This document shows, in pieces, positions 33,948 to 42,676 of a stretch of DNA of 64,000 bases; the stretch's first letter is position 1; every line of letters begins with the position of its first letter. This DNA comes from Candidatus Melainabacteria bacterium (GTDB taxonomy: Bacteria; Cyanobacteriota; Vampirovibrionia; Obscuribacterales; Obscuribacteraceae): the NCBI GenBank assembly GCA_016716405.1, contig JADJWK010000004.1:310001-374000 (forward strand), given 5' to 3'. Both the position numbers and the translations under genes were made by a program. The notes beneath the pieces were generated by a model that did no database searches, was not told where the DNA came from, and was given only the letters and a program-made list of their open reading frames with translations.

Positions 33948-35468
33948 ATGGCTAAGCCTGCCAGCGAGAGCAAGATCTCGGTATCACGGGCAAAACCCAG
34001 TGTCAGGCTCGCACCAACAGAGAATCCATGCCTCTATCAGGTAAATACCCGGGTCCTGATCACCGATCTTTCAAAAGAGCTCGAAAGACAGGCTACCCTC
34101 GACGACATACCAGACGCCTATATAGAAAAAATTGCCGAGCGAGGTTTCGACTGGGTCTACTTCCTGAGCGTCTGGCAAACAGGCGACACTGGAAGAGAGA
34201 TCTCCCGGAGTCACCGCCAGTGGCGGCAGGGCTTCCAGGCAGACTTGCCGGATCTCAGTGACGATGACATCTGCGGCTCCGGATTCGCCATCGCGGACTA
34301 CAGCCTCGATCGGTCCTTCGGAAAACCAGAGGAGCTTGGACGCCTTCGCGAGCGGCTTGCAGAAAGAGGGCTGAGACTCATGCTCGATCTGGTGCCCAAT
34401 CATACAGCCATCGACCACCCGTGGGCCGCATCCCATCCGGAGTTCTATGTCCACGGCGACGAGGAGGCGATTGCCAGATCACCACAAAATTACATCAAGG
34501 TAGAAGGAAAAATCCTGGCCCACGGACGCGATCCATATTTCGACGGCTGGCCAGACACACTCCAGCTCGACTATGGCTCGCCGGAGCTGCGCCATGCCAT
34601 GCGCTCGCAGATAAAGAGAATCGCCGCCCAGTGCGACGGGCTGCGCTGCGACATGGCTATGCTCATCCTTCCCGATGTCTTCAAAAACACCTGGGACATC
34701 GACATTGAGCCATTCTGGCCCGATATCATAGAAGCCATCAAAGCCGAGCACCCGGACTTCGTCTTCATGGCAGAAGTCTACTGGGACCGCGAATGGGACC
34801 TGCAACAACAGGGCTTCGACTACACCTACGACAAGCGCTTATACGACCGGCTCCGCCAGGGCAATGCGAATACCGTGCGCGAGCATTTCTGGGCGGATCT
34901 GGACTATCAGAGACGCTCGGCACGATTTCTCGAGAATCACGACGAGCCCCGGGCAGCCTCGACTTTTCCTCCGGACCAGCACCGGGCTGCAGCGGTCCTG
35001 ACCTTTCTCTGTCCCGGTCTGCGCTTTCTGCACGAGGGTCAGTTCGAGGGTCTCAAAAAACACGTCTCGGTCCATCTCAATAGACGGCCTGACGAAAGCG
35101 CCGATCCCGAAATGACACTCTTCTACGAATCACTCATGCTTTGCATCACGCTGCCCGCCGCACGCAGAGGCACCTGGCGTCTCATCGAATGCGCTCCAGC
35201 CTGGGAGGGCAACTGGACCCACGACTGTTTCATCGCCTTCGAATGGTCCGACAGCGCAAGCACTGTCATAGCAGTCGTGAACTACTCCGGCAATCAAGCT
35301 CAATGCCATCTCAAGCTTGCAGACCAGGCCAGCCGCATGAGCAACGCCGACTTCCTGCTAAAACGAAAAGACGACAGTCCGATCACCCTCTCAAAACCGG
35401 CAGATGACCGCGGCATATTCCTCGATCTGCAACCCTGGGAATACTTCGTAGCATCATCGACCACCTGA
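33948..35468 (+). CDS. GH13 alpha-amylase family protein
   Basis: 506 residues. The four GH13 regions are visible: DLVPNHTAIDHP (about 146), GLRCDMAML with the nucleophile Asp (about 235), FMAEVYWD with the acid/base Glu (about 275) and FLENHDEPRAA (about 328). A C-terminal beta domain (about 420-506) follows. No signal peptide. The enzyme should act on alpha-glucosides (hydrolysis or transglycosylation); the exact specificity cannot be read. AGGAG lies 9 bases before the ATG. Second gene of a likely operon with the GH63-like enzyme; candidates for a shared substrate are trehalose-, sucrose- or glucosylglycerate-type solutes (inference). Confidence 0.9.
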   Translation: MAKPASESKISVSRAKPSVRLAPTENPCLYQVNTRVLITDLSKELERQATLDDIPDAYIEKIAERGFDWVYFLSVWQTGDTGREISRSHRQWRQGFQADLPDLSDDDICGSGFAIADYSLDRSFGKPEELGRLRERLAERGLRLMLDLVPNHTAIDHPWAASHPEFYVHGDEEAIARSPQNYIKVEGKILAHGRDPYFDGWPDTLQLDYGSPELRHAMRSQIKRIAAQCDGLRCDMAMLILPDVFKNTWDIDIEPFWPDIIEAIKAEHPDFVFMAEVYWDREWDLQQQGFDYTYDKRLYDRLRQGNANTVREHFWADLDYQRRSARFLENHDEPRAASTFPPDQHRAAAVLTFLCPGLRFLHEGQFEGLKKHVSVHLNRRPDESADPEMTLFYESLMLCITLPAARRGTWRLIECAPAWEGNWTHDCFIAFEWSDSASTVIAVVNYSGNQAQCHLKLADQASRMSNADFLLKRKDDSPITLSKPADDRGIFLDLQPWEYFVASSTT

Positions 35469-35531
35469 TTTCGGAAACTCGCGCTATCGCGAATCTCCAA
35501 AATCGCGGCTCGAACGGAGATACCCCCACCA

Positions 35532-36548
35532 TCAATGCCCGGTGAGCAGTATGGGTCGGCGCCATGAATAACTGGCCGGATTAGTAGTGTCGTTCTGAAT
35601 CAGAGCCACCGAGCAGTGCGCCCTCTCGAGAACGGACCTGGCGGTGGGACCAGCACCCGGACCATCGCAGGTTTCGGCTCCCCGCATACCCATGATGATT
35701 AGTTGAGCATCCCAGTTGTCGGCGACACTGATGATGGCGCCGGCGGGATCGTCATCTTGCAGGACCTTGAACTCAACACGACTGTCCGAGAGCAAGCGGG
35801 CGATTTGCTCGGACTCTTCCTTCAAGCCCGAACGAACCAGCTCGCGATGCCGGTGCTCGGCCACGAATGCCTTATTGACTCCGCCGAACGCATCGGCGAG
35901 GGTCTGGTCTTTGTGCTCTGGCACGGCTACTGTAACCACTCGGAATAGCGTCACCGGTGCCCATTCGCATGACCCGATCCAGTTGATCGACGCCCGGGAT
36001 GCCGAGGAGAGGTCCGTAGCAACGAGTATCCTTCTGGGTGCCGCTGCCAGCTTGTTGTAGTCCTCGGCGGTAATCTCACCCTCTTCTTGCAGGAGCTCTT
36101 TCAACGGACGCGATCTGATCACCTCCAGCGAGCATGGCGCGACCCCTGCCACGCTTCCTGCCGTACTGCCCAGGGCGAAGCGCGTAGCAAGATCGAGGTC
36201 GTGAGAGCCGATCATGATGTGATTAGCCTGCCATCCGAAAGCCACCCGGGCGATCTTTTCCGGAACGACTCCGTACTCGAGTAGCGATTTGACATCTGGC
36301 CAGTTCGGTCCGAAATTCTCGGTCATCTCATCGAGCCAACTGCGCATCTGCCGAGCATATTCGCGCTGCTCGATCTCCAGGGCCTCGATATGCTCGTCGG
36401 CAGCGCTCCCGAGAATGTCCCGATAACTCTCGACAACCTTGAGTAGAAGGAACTCGGTTCCGCAGATCCACCGGCGCGCCCGAAGAGAGGCGAGCGCAGC
36501 GTAGCTGCACGGCTGGTCATCAACGGGTATCAGAATCCTATCGCTCAT
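35532..36548 (-). CDS. Tandem universal stress protein
   Basis: 338 residues with two UspA domains, about 1-147 (RILIPVDDQPCSYAAL ... HIMIGSHDLDLATRFALGS) and about 172-325 (RILVATDLSSASRASINWIG ... LIIMGMRGAE). The G-x(2)-G-x(9)-G-S/T nucleotide loop is partly kept in both (IGSHDLD...GSTAGSV and MGMRGAE...GPTARSV). Tandem USPs are ATP-binding or stress-adaptation proteins of unclear mechanism. AGGA lies 7 bases before the ATG. Single gene convergent with the GH13 gene. Confidence 0.87.
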   Translation of the reverse strand: MSDRILIPVDDQPCSYAALASLRARRWICGTEFLLLKVVESYRDILGSAADEHIEALEIEQREYARQMRSWLDEMTENFGPNWPDVKSLLEYGVVPEKIARVAFGWQANHIMIGSHDLDLATRFALGSTAGSVAGVAPCSLEVIRSRPLKELLQEEGEITAEDYNKLAAAPRRILVATDLSSASRASINWIGSCEWAPVTLFRVVTVAVPEHKDQTLADAFGGVNKAFVAEHRHRELVRSGLKEESEQIARLLSDSRVEFKVLQDDDPAGAIISVADNWDAQLIIMGMRGAETCDGPGAGPTARSVLERAHCSVALIQNDTTNPASYSWRRPILLTGH

Positions 36549-36788
36549 CGCAGTTTCCTGCCATCTCTCGCCTCTGATGCTAACAGAAATCTATCCTATG
36601 GACATCGACGAAAGGACTTAGCTCCCTCCATGAGCTGCAGGCGCCGAAGTCCTGACAAGCGGCATATCCGAGATAGTTCCGGTGACGTTCTCAGTCTCAC
36701 GGACGAGAGAAGTTGTCGTCCCTCAGAGGAATGTCATCTTCCTTCGCGCCGCAATCGCGACCGGTGAAACATCGCAATTTTGCGATAC

Positions 36789-37592
36789 TTACGGATCCTG
36801 TACTTGCGGAGAATACATCAGAGACCCGGGTGTCGTGAGGCGCTCCCCCGTCTCGAGCAGAGTCTTGAGCCCGGAAAGGATCATCGGCCAGCCACCAAAG
36901 AGTTGAGGATTGGCGTCGGCGGGAAGCTGATCGTGAATCACACGCAATCTGCAAGAGTCGCCCACCGGCTCAATCTCCCAGGTGACACGGGAAGTGCCCG
37001 CCGCTTTCACCTCATCGCTCCAGCAGGCATTAAAGGTCTGCACCAGCCGCCTGGGTGGATCCACCTCGAGATTCTCGCCCTCGAGAATCACCGAAAATGG
37101 TGGGAACGGGCCTTGACCGCCTTCCGGGCTTCGCCCCTCGAAGCGCGACCCGGGGGTCCAGTCGGATTTGACTCTCAGTCCGAAATTGTATTTCGCGCGA
37201 AGCTCGGTATCTGTGATCGCCGCCCAGAGACGCTCCGGGGTCGTTTTTATATAAATCTCGAAAACCTTTTCCATCGATCTATCCTCCAGTGTCTCCTTGA
37301 GTTCAGTCAGAGCAGCTGCCCAGGGCTCGGTAAACTTGCTCACCCAGCGATCGTGGATGAGCCTTATCGGCACTGCGTTCAGGAAGTGAAGCTTCTCCCG
37401 GCCCCGCCTGCGGGTGACCACAAGACCGGCTGCCTCCAGGACTTTCAAATGCTTCATGACCCCGAACCGTGTCATGGCGAGCCGTCCCTCTAGCATGCTC
37501 AGGGTCTGGCCGTCTTCGTTGAAAAGCTCGTCGAGCAGGCTCCGCCTGGTGGGGTCCGCCAGAGCCCTGAACACATCGTCCATGTTCGACAT
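36789..37592 (-). CDS. ArsR-type HTH fused to AHSA1/SRPBCC domain
   Basis: About 267 residues: winged-helix ArsR domain (about 1-95, DDVFRALADPTRRSLLDELF and MTRFGVMKHLKVLEAAGLV), with no metal-binding Cys motif, followed by an AHSA1-like START/SRPBCC domain (about 110-250, KVFEIYIKTTPERLWAAITD). This fusion is common and is thought to regulate in response to a hydrophobic ligand. The start is taken at the ATG at 37592; GTG at 37613 is possible. The fused ligand domain replaces the usual separate activator partner. Single gene. Confidence 0.9.
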   Translation of the reverse strand: MSNMDDVFRALADPTRRSLLDELFNEDGQTLSMLEGRLAMTRFGVMKHLKVLEAAGLVVTRRRGREKLHFLNAVPIRLIHDRWVSKFTEPWAAALTELKETLEDRSMEKVFEIYIKTTPERLWAAITDTELRAKYNFGLRVKSDWTPGSRFEGRSPEGGQGPFPPFSVILEGENLEVDPPRRLVQTFNACWSDEVKAAGTSRVTWEIEPVGDSCRLRVIHDQLPADANPQLFGGWPMILSGLKTLLETGERLTTPGSLMYSPQVQDP

Positions 37593-37707
37593 GATACGTG
37601 ACCCTTTGGTCACCTGTCAATCCTCCGGTCACGTCACCACATTTCGGCTGCCTGATGGTAAAAATGGGTGGAAGCAAAATTTTTGAGGCCGCGCCCGGAG
37701 GGCACTT

Positions 37708-38493
37708 ATGAACGCGAATCGAGCCACGGCATCGATATGCATCTTACTGGCCGCTCTGACCTGGCAAGGCCACCGGAACGGAGTCGGCGCCGCCGAAAAA
37801 ATCTACTCGGTGAAAGAGATAGTCGGGATTCTCAACAACAGCCCTAAGTCGCTCTTCGAGGGGAAGTTCCGCGTCAAGGCCCGCTATATTCGCGCAAGTC
37901 AGGGGATCTTAGAAAACGATTTCGCTACCCTCATGGACCTGGCTGACGCCCCTCTGAATGTGAATAGAATCACGTACCGCAAGAATGCGCCATGCCTGAT
38001 GACCGGTCCGTCATACAGCATGCCGCGCGATCTACTACCAACGAATTACGCGATATACGAAGGGCACTTTGCCGACCCGCGGTTCTTGCGCTGGAAAGAT
38101 GGCGCCAGGCGTTTCGTCATTGATCGCAAAATAGTCGAGCTCAAAGCCGACGGTAGCATAGCTGATACCAGCAGATACAACGACAACTATACAAGAGAAG
38201 CATCGGACAAGATTCTGGCGGAGATAAACGTCATCGATAAAGAAGATACCGTCCAGGCCTTTATGAGGCTCAACAACAAAGGCGAAGTGGTGAAAGTAGT
38301 GCCCACCGCCAACAGCAAGGACCCGGATGTCGAAGACCTGATTGTCGACGCGATCAGACGAGCTCAGCCCTTCGCGTCCCTGGCACCGCATCTGGCGGCA
38401 TCACCCTATTTCGAGATCAACGTCTCCTGGAAAGAGGGTGCCTGCAGCGTCGATATGTCGCACCTGGACAGACAGCCGCCCTGTCTCAGATAG
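37708..38493 (+). CDS. Secreted protein of unknown function with TonB-C-like end
   Basis: 261 residues: signal peptide (about 1-29, ending GVGAAE), a beta-rich middle (about 30-150) of no recognised family, and a C-terminal segment VQAFMRLNNKGEVVKVVPTA ... DAIRRAQPFASLAPHL resembling a TonB C-terminal fold. Two Cys pairs (in NAPCLMTG and near the C-terminus GACSVD, PPCLR) could form disulfides. GGAGG lies 6 bases before the ATG. It is followed 24 bases later by a secreted hydrolase gene on the same strand. Confidence 0.72.
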   Translation: MNANRATASICILLAALTWQGHRNGVGAAEKIYSVKEIVGILNNSPKSLFEGKFRVKARYIRASQGILENDFATLMDLADAPLNVNRITYRKNAPCLMTGPSYSMPRDLLPTNYAIYEGHFADPRFLRWKDGARRFVIDRKIVELKADGSIADTSRYNDNYTREASDKILAEINVIDKEDTVQAFMRLNNKGEVVKVVPTANSKDPDVEDLIVDAIRRAQPFASLAPHLAASPYFEINVSWKEGACSVDMSHLDRQPPCLR

Positions 38494-38517
38494 CCCCCGG
38501 CCGAATCGAGATCGATA

Positions 38518-39522
38518 ATGAATCCATATCCGAAACCCTCGTTAGTCGCAATCATCGTTGCCCTGCTGTTTCTTCCGATCATGCCTCCGTTTGCAGCAGC
38601 GGTCGGGGAGCCACTCAGCCAGGTCCCTCTGTCCTCCTCGATCTGGCCGGGCAAGGCCCATCCTGCTGCGGCACACGCAGGTCCCCTCAGCCGGATAGGC
38701 TCCCGCCGTCGGGCTCGACGGGCCGGCTCCGGCAACAACCAGGCAGACGATTTCGAGACCCGCAAGATCGCCGGTCGCGATGTCGCATTCTGGATACCGA
38801 AGCTAGCACCTTCCCCCTGGCCGGTGGTGGTCTTCTCTCATGGATTTCATGGAATGAACAGTCAGAGCGAGTTCATTACCAGGGCCCTTGCCGATGATGG
38901 CTATCTGGTTGTAGCCCCGGATCATCAAGATGCCATGGGAAAAGGGAAACTCCTCGGCAGACCCGAGGAGAAATTCAAGAAGTCCGAGAACTGGACCGAC
39001 CAGACCTACAGGCAGCGCGGTCAGGACCTGGTGCAGGTCATCGACGCCCTCAAGTCCGATCCGCAATGGCAGTCGAAGGCCGACTTCTCCAGGCTCGTAC
39101 TGATGGGCCATTCTCTTGGCGGCTATACGGTGATGGCTCTGGCTGGCGCCTGGCCGTCCTGGAAACTCCCCGGGGTCAGCGCTGTCGTCGCTCTCTCGCC
39201 CTATACCGCTCCATTCGTCAAAAAAGGGACTCTGGCCAATCTGGGCGCTCCGATCATGTACCAGACAGGGACCCGGGACCTTGGCATCGCCCCGTTTCTA
39301 AAAGGCAATGACGGCGCCTATTTCCGGACCCCATCCCCGGCTTATCTGATCGAGCTCCAGGGCGCCAATCACTTCACCTGGACCAATCTGAACAAACAGA
39401 AAAGCCGGGAAAAGCTCATAAACCATTATGTCCTCTCATTCCTGGACCGCTATGTGAAAGGCGATAGCGCTGCCAACCCCGGTCTCAAGCTCCCGGGCAT
39501 CGCCAGTCTTCTATCTCATTAG
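38518..39522 (+). CDS. Secreted alpha/beta hydrolase (chlorophyllase/PAF-acetylhydrolase-like)
   Basis: 334 residues: N-terminal signal/anchor (about 8-28), a basic linker (RRRARRAGSG), then an alpha/beta-hydrolase domain (about 85-320). The oxyanion region VVVFSHGFHG and nucleophile Ser199 in LMGHSLGGYT are clear. Likely His in GANHFTWTN (about 282) and Asp in GTRDLGI (about 249). This resembles the dienelactone-hydrolase/chlorophyllase-like group, i.e. ester hydrolysis outside the cytoplasm. Probably co-transcribed with the preceding secreted protein. Confidence 0.85.
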   Translation: MNPYPKPSLVAIIVALLFLPIMPPFAAAVGEPLSQVPLSSSIWPGKAHPAAAHAGPLSRIGSRRRARRAGSGNNQADDFETRKIAGRDVAFWIPKLAPSPWPVVVFSHGFHGMNSQSEFITRALADDGYLVVAPDHQDAMGKGKLLGRPEEKFKKSENWTDQTYRQRGQDLVQVIDALKSDPQWQSKADFSRLVLMGHSLGGYTVMALAGAWPSWKLPGVSAVVALSPYTAPFVKKGTLANLGAPIMYQTGTRDLGIAPFLKGNDGAYFRTPSPAYLIELQGANHFTWTNLNKQKSREKLINHYVLSFLDRYVKGDSAANPGLKLPGIASLLSH

Positions 39523-39659
39523 AGACTATCGCTAAAGAAAATGTTTGGGATCAAGGCTGATCGGTCAGACCCGGCTAAAATGGGGATCTTGGAAAGGGTC
39601 ATTCGCCCGTTCATTAGAAGGTCACCCCGTCGTCCCAGTCAAGTGTAAGCGAGCATGCC

Positions 39660-41357
39660 ATGAAATTATTCGAGCCTGTCAAAACCGATCACAAGCTTTT
39701 CGACAAACATGAGAGCACCATTAACGATGCCATCAAAGCAGTGCACACCCGCGAGCACTATACTCCTTATCCCGAGATGCCCTCGCCCAAGATATACGGC
39801 GAGACTGCCGATGCCGACCAGAAAGCCTGCTTCGAAAAACAACTCAACTCGAAATTCGAAGGACTGAAGCAAGACTCGGACGACTGGCTGAAATCCGAAG
39901 AGCAGAGCCCCTATACCATGGAACCCCTGGGCATCAGCTACCCGGTGTTCAAAAACCCGATTAACTATATCGAGGCTGCCGAGAAAGCCGCCACTGACTG
40001 GCGCTCTACCGACGCCAAGACCAGAGCCGGGATCCTCGTCGAGAGTCTGGACCGGCTCAAGAATCGCTTTTTCGAGCTCGCCTATGCCACCATGCATACC
40101 ACCGGTCAGGCTTACCTCATGAGCTTCCAGGCTAGCGGTCCCCACGCCGCCGACCGGGCCCTCGAAGCCATCGTCATGGGCTACCAGGAGCTGACCCGCT
40201 TCCCCGAGCACATCTCCTGGGAAAAACCCGCCGGCAAGGTCAACCTCAAGCTCGAGAAATTCGGCACCAACGTCGGCAGAGGTCTCTCGCTGTCCATCGG
40301 CTGTAGCACCTTCCCCACCTGGAACACTGTACCGGGTCTCTATGCCAGCCTCATTACCGGTAATCCGGTGATTGTAAAACCGCATCCAAAGGCGATTTAT
40401 CCTATCGCCATCGTCATCGGCATCATTCAAGAAGTGCTTGCGGAGAACGGCTTCGATCCAAACCTCGTGATCATGGCCGCCGACACCAGCGACAACCTCA
40501 TCACCAAACAGCTCGCCGAAAGCGATGCAGTCAAAATCATCGACTTCACCGGCGGCAGCGAGTTCGGTCGCTATATCGAGAGCCTACCCGGCAAGATTGT
40601 TTTCACCGAGAAAGCCGGCGTTAACAGCATCATCATCGACAGTGTCGCCGATCTCGAAGAGACGGCAAAAAACATCGCTTTCAGCATCAGCCTCTACAGC
40701 GGTCAGATGTGCACCGCCCCGCAGAACATCTATGTTCCAGAGGGTGGTATCAAAAATGGTGACCGACACATCTCCCTGGCCGAGGTGGAGAAGGCCCTGG
40801 TCGACGCCGTCAGGGGACTGGTCGAGCATCCCAAAGTCGGTCCTGCGGTAGCTGGAGCAATTCAGAGCGAAGCCACTGCCGAGCGCCTGAAGAAGGTGAA
40901 AGATTGCGGTGGTGAGATGCTCCTCGAAAGCAAGCCCATCGAGAATCCCGAATTCCCGAAAGCACGCTCGGGAAGCCCGGCGATTATCAAGATCGAGAAA
41001 GGCAAACGTGATATCGTCAAAGGCGAGATGTTCGGACCGATTGCTTTCATCATCCCCACAAGCAGCACAGAAGAGAGCCTCGAGCTCGCCTCGAGAAGCG
41101 CCCGGGAACTCGGCGCCATCAGCTGCGGAGTCTACACCAACGATGCCGATCTGATGAACAAGATCGCCTTCAAGATGGCAGAGGCCGGAACTCCGGTTTC
41201 TTTCAACCTGACTGGCGGCATTTATGTCAATCAGAACTCGGGATTCTCCGACTTCCACGTCACCGGTGGCAATCCTGCAGGCAATGCTACTTTCACCGAC
41301 CCGGAATTTGTCGTCAAGCGCTTCGTCCGGGTCCAGTCCCGGGTCTGCTGCGGCTAG
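39660..41357 (+). CDS. paaN: PaaN-type aldehyde dehydrogenase
   Basis: 565 residues, matching the PaaN subgroup of the aldehyde dehydrogenase superfamily in length and in LGISYPVFKNP, NVGRGLSLSIGCSTFPTWNT, VIVKPHPKAIYPIA and the active-site region SGQMCTAPQNIYV (Cys351). PaaN proteins are annotated in phenylacetate degradation, oxidising the ring-cleavage aldehyde, but related genes occur outside paa clusters. No other paa genes are present here, so the substrate is unproven. NAD(P) binding is implied by the TGGSEFGRYIES segment. Its last 44 bases overlap the end of the convergent DUF6088 gene. Confidence 0.88.
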   Translation: MKLFEPVKTDHKLFDKHESTINDAIKAVHTREHYTPYPEMPSPKIYGETADADQKACFEKQLNSKFEGLKQDSDDWLKSEEQSPYTMEPLGISYPVFKNPINYIEAAEKAATDWRSTDAKTRAGILVESLDRLKNRFFELAYATMHTTGQAYLMSFQASGPHAADRALEAIVMGYQELTRFPEHISWEKPAGKVNLKLEKFGTNVGRGLSLSIGCSTFPTWNTVPGLYASLITGNPVIVKPHPKAIYPIAIVIGIIQEVLAENGFDPNLVIMAADTSDNLITKQLAESDAVKIIDFTGGSEFGRYIESLPGKIVFTEKAGVNSIIIDSVADLEETAKNIAFSISLYSGQMCTAPQNIYVPEGGIKNGDRHISLAEVEKALVDAVRGLVEHPKVGPAVAGAIQSEATAERLKKVKDCGGEMLLESKPIENPEFPKARSGSPAIIKIEKGKRDIVKGEMFGPIAFIIPTSSTEESLELASRSARELGAISCGVYTNDADLMNKIAFKMAEAGTPVSFNLTGGIYVNQNSGFSDFHVTGGNPAGNATFTDPEFVVKRFVRVQSRVCCG

Positions 41358-42054
41358 AACCAGATGGTGCCCGTGGTTCGGCGTTGCGCATCCTGATCCG
41401 ACATCGCGGGACTATATAAAGGAGCGACTCCTCCCTTATGAGAGAGATTCGTTCGTGGCATACGAGGCTCGGCCTCTTGTGGTCCATGAAGTACTGGCTC
41501 AACCAGGCAGGCATCATCGATGCCAGCGCCCGGATGCGTCTCATATTCCGGCTCGACAGATGTGCGGTGGCAATAGCAACGGCGTGATCGGTAAGCTTCT
41601 TCCAGCCTACAAAGTTTAGAGCGCGAATGACCTGTCCCGCGCATGTGTCACCTAGTTTCATTTTACGGACACTGGTTGGCTTGAACTTGATCGTGATATC
41701 GCCGAACTTGAATGCGCTCGTGCTTCCATTTGTCGCGAACCAGACCTCATCATCGGGAATCGCTGACGGAGCGATACCGAGCTCGGAAGCGATGGCCGAA
41801 GCATGCTTGATTATCCGGCGACCGAACGATTCTGCTTTGATGATCGCCAGCTCCTTGAGTGAAGGCTTCCGCTGGCTGCCAGGAAGTGAGAAGACGCCAG
41901 GCACTATACGGATGATCTTCTTTAGCTTCACCAGATCGTAGATTGCGTTATCCACAGAAGATCGCGTCCCGAAGGTAAGAATATCTCTTGTTGTGAATAT
42001 CGCGTCCTGGTCGAGGTTCGCGATGAACGCTCGGACTTTTGCCACGGTAGACAT
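41314..42054 (-). CDS. DUF6088/AbiEi-antitoxin-like HTH protein, orphan
   Basis: 246 residues. The N-terminal winged helix (about 1-60: VRAFIANLDQDAIFTTRDIL, AIYDLVKLKKIIRIVPGVFS) matches DUF6088/AbiEi antitoxins, and the following region (LKELAIIKAESFGRRIIKHA ... KFKPTSVRKMKLG) fits the antitoxin middle domain. The last roughly 40 residues are basic and low-complexity (SGSSRSRPGTGPGRSA), where the gene runs over the end of paaN. That suggests the original stop was lost. The usual AbiEii nucleotidyltransferase toxin is not next to it. GAGG lies 8 bases before the ATG. Confidence 0.78.
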   Translation of the reverse strand: MSTVAKVRAFIANLDQDAIFTTRDILTFGTRSSVDNAIYDLVKLKKIIRIVPGVFSLPGSQRKPSLKELAIIKAESFGRRIIKHASAIASELGIAPSAIPDDEVWFATNGSTSAFKFGDITIKFKPTSVRKMKLGDTCAGQVIRALNFVGWKKLTDHAVAIATAHLSSRNMRRIRALASMMPAWLSQYFMDHKRPSLVCHERISLIREESLLYIVPRCRIRMRNAEPRAPSGSSRSRPGTGPGRSA

Positions 42055-42147
42055 GCAGAGGACCTCGTTTGGGCGGGGGGATCTTCCTGGTAATACGATG
42101 GAGAGTGGGATTTAGTTCAATCTTGATTCTCATTTCACTCGAACCAA

Positions 42148-42487
42148 CCAGAGAAATTCCCGTCGCTCTCTCTGCCGAGCCCACCAGAACCATTACTGGG
42201 AATCTCTCTCTCGATCTCTCCAGCGTCCAGAAACATCTCTGGGAATTTCTCTCTCGATCTCTTCAGAACCATTACTGGGAATTTCTCTCTCGATCTCTCC
42301 AGCCTCCAGAAACATCTCTGGGAATTTCTCTCTCGATCTCTCCAGCCTCCAGAAACATCTCTGGGAATTTCTCTCTCGATCTCTCCAGCCTCCAGAAACA
42401 TCTCTGGGAATTTCTCTCTCGGTCTCTCCAGCGTCCAGAACCATTTCTGGGAATTTCTCTCTCGATCGCTCCAGAGAGAATCCCGAG
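42148..42487. repeat. 43-bp tandem repeat array
   Basis: Seven clear copies start with CCAGAA (or TCAGAA) at 42184, 42227, 42263, 42306, 42349, 42392 and 42435. Spacing is 43 bases except one 36-base step, and degenerate copies flank the array at 42148 and 42471, each 36 bases away. Every unit contains a small dyad, CCAGAAACATCTCTGG or CCAGAACCATTTCTGG, then a CT-rich stretch. The period is not a multiple of 3, so the long frames crossing it on both strands are by-products of the repeat. It lies in the 620-base gap between the divergent DUF6088 and esterase genes. Confidence 0.93.
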
Positions 42488-42676
42488 TAGGTCTTCCCCT
42501 CTCACCCGGTTGCCAAGGACAGCTCGGCACTATCCTGAGAGCATTGGCAGTGCTGACCTCGGTCCGGGCAACAAAGTAAGGCCATGCTCCGGCAGGGGTC
42601 GTGGTAAAATCGGGCTTTTGCCCGCCATCACAGCGTCAGCGGCACCCCGGGCAACCATAGAACCAGGAAAACAGAA

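Noticed and set aside
36600..36655. Inverted repeat AGGACTT...AAGTCCT with inner AGCTC/GAGCT between divergent genes
   Set aside because: Arms are short and the loop large; nothing ties it to either neighbouring gene, so not listed as a feature.
42184..42471. Repeats as a CRISPR array
   Set aside because: The whole 43-bp unit is repeated with no unique spacers, and there are no cas genes.
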